Source: Streptomyces sp. NRRL F-525 (lineage in GTDB: Bacteria > Actinomycetota > Actinomycetes > Streptomycetales > Streptomycetaceae). From it: a stretch of DNA of 64,000 nt. Both the position numbers and the translations under genes were made by a program. The DNA is taken from contig NZ_JNXE01000035.1 of NCBI RefSeq assembly GCF_000716605.1, positions 1 to 64,000 of the forward strand. The letters run 5' to 3'. Below, in pieces: positions 60,406 through 64,000 of the stretch (position 1 is its first letter; each line of letters begins with the position of its first letter). The notes under the pieces were generated by a model. The model did not search any database. It had not been told where the DNA came from and was given only the letters and a program-made list of their open reading frames with translations.

Positions 60406-61592
60406 ACGGCTCTCCTAGCTTGCTTGCAACTCCCTTTGCGGCGCGGGAGGTAGACCAGTGCCTCGGTTCCGACGAAGCGCAGGACGAACGTCATGACCAG
60501 CGCGAGCGCGGTCGCCGACACGGCGCCCATTCCGAACTTGTGGATGAACAGGGCGATCAGCGGGATCCGCAGCACCAGGTCGGCGTTGGCGAGCAGTGCG
60601 AACCGGCCTGCCCGGTCCCACCAGTTGCGGTGCCGGCGCCGGTCGCGGAACAGGAGATGTTCGATGAGGTAGAAGTTCCAGGCCACGCCGAGCTGGTTGG
60701 CGAGGATCTCAGCGGGAACGTAGTGCATGCCCGTCTTGGTAAGCGCCCAGAGGCCGACCAGGTTCGGGACGAAGCCGGTGGCGCCGATCAGGCCGAAGAC
60801 CACCATGCGCGCGACCGGCGAGGCGGTGCGCAGGCCGAGGAGGTGGCGGAGGAAGCGGAAGCCTTCCTGCGCCGTCGACTTGGACTCCCCGGCGAACCGG
60901 TCCTGGAAGACGAACGGCACCTCGGTGACCTGGCGCGGACGGCTGCGTACGGCGAGTTCGAGCAGGATCTTGTAGCCGAGCGGCTTGAGCGCCTCCGCCG
61001 TCACCGCGCTGCGCCGGATCGCGAAGAAGCCGCTCATCGGGTCGCTGATGCCCCGCAGTTTGCGCGGGAAGAGCGTCTTGGTCAGCCAAGTCGCCCCGCG
61101 GGAAACGGCGATGCGGTATCCGCCCGCCAGTCCCTCGCGGCTGCCGCCCTTGATGTACCGGGAGGCGACGACGAGCCCGGCGTTCGCGCGCTCGCCGGTG
61201 CCGACCAACTCCGGTACCAGGGACGGCGGATGCTGCAAGTCGCCGTCCATGACGACGATCCAGTCGGACGTCGCCGCCTTGATCCCCTCGACAACGGCGC
61301 CGCCGAGCCCGCCGACCGCCTCCTCCCGGTGCAGCACGGTGACCGGGAACGGGCAGTCCTGCGCCGCCTGGGAGATCACCTCGGGGGTGTCGTCGGTGGA
61401 GTCGTCGACGAAGACGACCTCACAAGGGAGCCTGGTCGGCACGGATTCGGTGATGCGGTGGAGCAACTCCCGTACGTTCGCGGACTCGTTGAAGGTCGGG
61501 ACGACGATGGTGACGGCACCGGGCTCGGCCAGCTCCGCACCGCGTACGGCCGGATCGCCCAACTCCCCGGGGACTGTGGACTCTTGGCTCAT
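60402..61592 (-). CDS. GT2 glycosyltransferase with GtrA-type membrane domain
   Basis: 396 residues from ATG at 61592, sharing a base with the upstream stop. GT2 domain (about 28-255): VTIVVPTFNESANVRELLHR, VVFVDDSTDDT, DWIVVMDGDLQHPP (DxD) and GISDPMSGFFAIRRSAV, as in dolichol-phosphate/polyprenyl-phosphate mannosyl or glucosyl transferases. The C-terminal part (about 265-385) has four GtrA-like membrane helices. It probably makes a polyprenyl-phosphate-linked sugar donor and flips it for the GT39-type enzyme encoded just upstream. Confidence 0.92.
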   Translation of the reverse strand: MSQESTVPGELGDPAVRGAELAEPGAVTIVVPTFNESANVRELLHRITESVPTRLPCEVVFVDDSTDDTPEVISQAAQDCPFPVTVLHREEAVGGLGGAVVEGIKAATSDWIVVMDGDLQHPPSLVPELVGTGERANAGLVVASRYIKGGSREGLAGGYRIAVSRGATWLTKTLFPRKLRGISDPMSGFFAIRRSAVTAEALKPLGYKILLELAVRSRPRQVTEVPFVFQDRFAGESKSTAQEGFRFLRHLLGLRTASPVARMVVFGLIGATGFVPNLVGLWALTKTGMHYVPAEILANQLGVAWNFYLIEHLLFRDRRRHRNWWDRAGRFALLANADLVLRIPLIALFIHKFGMGAVSATALALVMTFVLRFVGTEALVYLPRRKGSCKQARRAV

Positions 61593-63238
61593 CACTGGGC
61601 TCCCACGGTCTCGGACTGGATCTGCCGGATCTCGATGCGGTCGTCGCCGGTGCCGAAGGTGGCGACCGGGGTGGAGTGCTCGATCGCCGCCTTGACGTTG
61701 GGCAGGTCGACCGCGTCGCGCCGTACCGTCGGGGAGGCCACGACGTAGTCGATGTCCTTCCAGCCGTCGGGCAGGGTCTTGGTGACGGCCGGGTCGAGGT
61801 CGGCCTTGTAGAACCAGATGACCCCGAGCCCGGGCCGGTACCCGGCGTGCACCAGGTCCAGCCAGAGCGCGTCGTCGACGAGGACACGGGTGTCCTTCGG
61901 GTCGGCGACCTCGGTGGACAGCCACTTCGAGGCGGCGCGGTAGGGGGCGTTGGCGTCGGTGGTCATGGCGGTGCGGTCGCCGTCGTACCACTTCGGTACG
62001 ACATAGGCGCCGGCCGCGATCGCGAGAACCACGGCGAGGGTGTACCTGCCTCCCGTGACGTATCGTTTCTCCCCTTCCCCACGCCATCTGCGCAGCACCG
62101 CGTGGGCGACGGAGGCGGTGCCCCCGGCCAGTACGAGGGCGAGGAAGGGCAGCGCGCCGATGATGTACATCGCGGGCAGGTAGCCGTTGGGGCGCATGGA
62201 GACCAGGGCGAGGATCGCCACGGTCATGGCCGGTCCGGCGAGGGAGCGGGCGGTGACCGACCAGCGCCAGGTGAGCAGCAGGAGCAGCGCCCCGGCGAGT
62301 CCGCCCAGCGGCAGGACGCGGTCGTAGTACAGCCAGGAGTGGAGGACGCCGTAGGAGCCCGTGCCCTGGTCGAGGATGAAGCCCGAACCCGGTCTCGTCA
62401 TCTGGTACTTGAGGCCGTCCCAGAGCGAGACGTGGCCGCTGCCCGGCAGCAACTCGCCCTTGAGCAGGGCGAAGAGGGGGTACGCGAGGCCGATGAGGGC
62501 GCAGGCGGTGATGGCTCCGGTGAGCGCGAACTTGCGGGTGTCGCGGTGTCCGTGGCGCCACATCGTGAGCAGCAGCGCCGGGAGGATGACGAGCATCGTC
62601 TCCTTGGTGAGGACCGAGGCCGCTCCGGCGAGGCCCGCTCCAAAGTGGTGCCAGAGATGGCGACTTGGGGACGCGGCCAGGCAGAACGCGAGCAGCATCC
62701 ACATCACGGCGATGTTGTCGAGGAAGATCTCCCGCTGGAGGATCACGGACAGCGGGGAGAGGCCGAAGAGCACCATGGCCAGGCCTGCCGCCCAGCGCGG
62801 GAGCGAGAGCCTGCGGGCGAGGACGTAGACGAGGACCGCGCTGATCGCGCTGATGACCAGCATCGCGAGGCGCATGGTGCCGACGGTCATCGAGTCGGGG
62901 CTGAAGTGCGCGGGGATCCAGGTGAGCAGGGCGATCTGGATCCAGCCGAGGGGCGGGTGGTCGTACCAGTAGGTGTAGTGGGCGAGCCCGGTGCCCTGTT
63001 GGACGGCCCAGGCCTGGGCGAGGTAGGTGCCCTCGTCGTCGCTGAGCGTCGGGTAGTCGGCGATGTTCCAGCCCTGCACGACGAGGATCGCCGTGAGGAG
63101 CAGGCCGCAGAGGAGGAGGTCGGGGCGGGAGGAACGGAGCCGTGAAGGTGGCGCTGTTCGACTGGCCGAACCGGTTTCAGGCGCAGGCTGCCGCTGCGCG
63201 GGGACCGTGGTGGTCACCGCGGGAAGTGTGGAAGTCAC
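61592..63238 (-). CDS. GT39/ArnT-type membrane glycosyltransferase
   Basis: 548 residues with an initial cytoplasmic stretch, then about 11 membrane segments. The first external loop has YPTLSDDEGTYLAQAWAVQQ with the acidic Asp-Asp-Glu motif used for polyprenyl-phosphate sugars (DDE), and HYTYWYDHPPLGWIQIALLT; both fit the GT-C (GT39/GT83) fold. A periplasmic domain with about 150 residues ends the protein. The start overlaps the GT2 stop by 4 bp. It likely uses the donor made by the GT2-GtrA protein to decorate a wall or secreted glycan. Confidence 0.9.
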   Translation of the reverse strand: MTSTLPAVTTTVPAQRQPAPETGSASRTAPPSRLRSSRPDLLLCGLLLTAILVVQGWNIADYPTLSDDEGTYLAQAWAVQQGTGLAHYTYWYDHPPLGWIQIALLTWIPAHFSPDSMTVGTMRLAMLVISAISAVLVYVLARRLSLPRWAAGLAMVLFGLSPLSVILQREIFLDNIAVMWMLLAFCLAASPSRHLWHHFGAGLAGAASVLTKETMLVILPALLLTMWRHGHRDTRKFALTGAITACALIGLAYPLFALLKGELLPGSGHVSLWDGLKYQMTRPGSGFILDQGTGSYGVLHSWLYYDRVLPLGGLAGALLLLLTWRWSVTARSLAGPAMTVAILALVSMRPNGYLPAMYIIGALPFLALVLAGGTASVAHAVLRRWRGEGEKRYVTGGRYTLAVVLAIAAGAYVVPKWYDGDRTAMTTDANAPYRAASKWLSTEVADPKDTRVLVDDALWLDLVHAGYRPGLGVIWFYKADLDPAVTKTLPDGWKDIDYVVASPTVRRDAVDLPNVKAAIEHSTPVATFGTGDDRIEIRQIQSETVGAQ

Positions 63239-64000
63239 GCAGGAACGTCCTCTCGGATCACTGCGGTTTCGGTGAGGTGCGCGCCGACGTGGGAGGTCAA
63301 CTCCCAGTCGTTCCGGCCGCGTTGCTCACGCCACACTGCGCGGATCGCGGCTCCGGCGAGGAGCACCTGGTAGAACGGGCCGCCCACGACGAGCTTCAGA
63401 TAGTGGACGGCGCGGACGCGGAGTCCGTACTGCTTGCCGAAGTCGTGCAGGCCGACGACCTCGAACACGAAGGTGACGGCGGCGGTGACCAGCGGCAGGA
63501 AGGTGAGGAACGCGATGCCCACCGGCACGTCCAGGAAGAGCGCGACCGCCGCGTTCAGCGGGATGATCACCCCGGAGAAGGCCTGCAGGAACGGCGTCAT
63601 CAGCGTGTAGCGGGCGAGCAACCGCTGCCCGAATCCCGGGAGTTGCTTCCAGTCCTGCTTGCGGTAGACCTGAAGGAAGCCCTGGTTCCAGCGAGTTCGC
63701 TGCTTCAGCAACGACATCAGGGAGCCCGGGGTCTCCTCCCGGGTCACCATGTCGGAGTCGTAGGCGACGACGACCTTCTTGCCGACGCTGGACAGCCGGA
63801 CGCCCAAGTCGCAGTCCTCGGCAAGGCAGTCGGGGTCCCAGCCGTCGGCCTCGCGCAGGACGTCGGTCCGTACGAAGACGGTGTTGCCGCCCAGCGGGAT
63901 GAACCCCTTCTGCGCGTGCAGATGCAGCCGGGAGCGGAACCAGAAGAAGTACTCCAGGCAGTTGCGCAGGCTGTACCAGCTGGAGTGGAAGTTGATGAGC
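63235..64000 (-). CDS. GT2 processive-type glycosyltransferase (5-prime end outside window)
   Basis: Only the C-terminal 254 residues are seen. It reads CLEYFFWFRS, GGNTVFVRTDVL, EADGWDPDCLAEDCDLGVRL (EDCDLG, catalytic) and QRTRWNQG (the QxxRW acceptor motif), followed by three to four membrane segments (for example LTFLPLVTAAVTFVFEVVGL). This is the cellulose/chitin/hyaluronan-synthase style GT2 fold, so it probably makes a beta-linked polymer. The window ends inside the catalytic domain. It is the first known gene of the coupled operon with GT39, GT2-GtrA and the copper oxidase. Confidence 0.9.
   Translation of the reverse strand, partial: LINFHSSWYSLRNCLEYFFWFRSRLHLHAQKGFIPLGGNTVFVRTDVLREADGWDPDCLAEDCDLGVRLSSVGKKVVVAYDSDMVTREETPGSLMSLLKQRTRWNQGFLQVYRKQDWKQLPGFGQRLLARYTLMTPFLQAFSGVIIPLNAAVALFLDVPVGIAFLTFLPLVTAAVTFVFEVVGLHDFGKQYGLRVRAVHYLKLVVGGPFYQVLLAGAAIRAVWREQRGRNDWELTSHVGAHLTETAVIREDVPA

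Noticed and set aside
58192..60453. Plus-strand open frame of 753 codons opposite the copper oxidase
   Set aside because: Its protein is almost all Arg/Val/Gly/Asp with no motif, while the opposite strand has a complete secreted oxidase.

Overview
The base composition, GTG starts, tightly overlapping genes and gene content (Tad pilus locus, chitinase with the actinomycete direct-repeat promoter, GTP-type PEP carboxykinase, SigE-family sigma factor, a TTA codon at the start of an MFS gene) indicate a Streptomyces or close relative. I identified everything by reading; family names are recognition from memory, not search results.

Layout. (1) 91-4684, minus: a large membrane-anchored protein with a Flp-pilin-type motif and a C-terminal nuclease-like toxin domain, followed by a probable Imm52-type immunity gene and two unknown genes. 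(2) 4806-13745: a Tn7-like transposon with tnsA-tnsB-tnsC-tniQ and four small cargo genes. Its matched ends put the tnsA-side end 27 bp beyond the stop codon of an OmpA-like gene, like Tn7 beside glmS. (3) 13773-25489, minus: a Tad/Flp pilus locus (CpaB, CpaE, two TadE, TadA ATPase, TadB, TadC, histidine kinase, response regulator, Flp pilin, TadG-like, lipoprotein, OmpA-like) headed by a zinc-ribbon protein. Without the transposon the toxin operon would directly follow the ompA-like gene. The pilin and toxin genes also share a promoter-region motif, so toxin and pilus look like one system.

(4) 25709-32597: GH18 chitinase with its operator, an MFS transporter with a TTA codon, a small antitoxin-like protein, a sigma factor with a partner membrane protein, and unknown genes. 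(5) 32673-39497: a divergent D-amino-acid utilisation region: sugar kinase, IclR regulator, RidA and GntP permease on one strand, D-amino-acid deaminase and N-acyl-D-amino-acid deacylase on the other, with a palindromic operator between. (6) 39493-42570: trypsin-like protease, alanine-type aminotransferase, a small conserved protein and dispersed intergenic repeats.

(7) 42629-52298: a signalling island. On the plus strand are a binding-protein-like membrane protein, TelA, a binding-protein/vWA lipoprotein and a small membrane protein. Converging on it are a kinase with zinc finger and tail anchor, a PP2C phosphatase, a vWA protein, a membrane protein, a YbjN-like protein and a second Ser/Thr kinase. 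(8) 52418-57752: pckG, hemolysin-III protein, and an MFS efflux pump with TetR. (9) 57988-64000, minus: a coupled exopolysaccharide-type operon of three glycosyltransferases and a secreted radical-copper oxidase, cut by the window edge.
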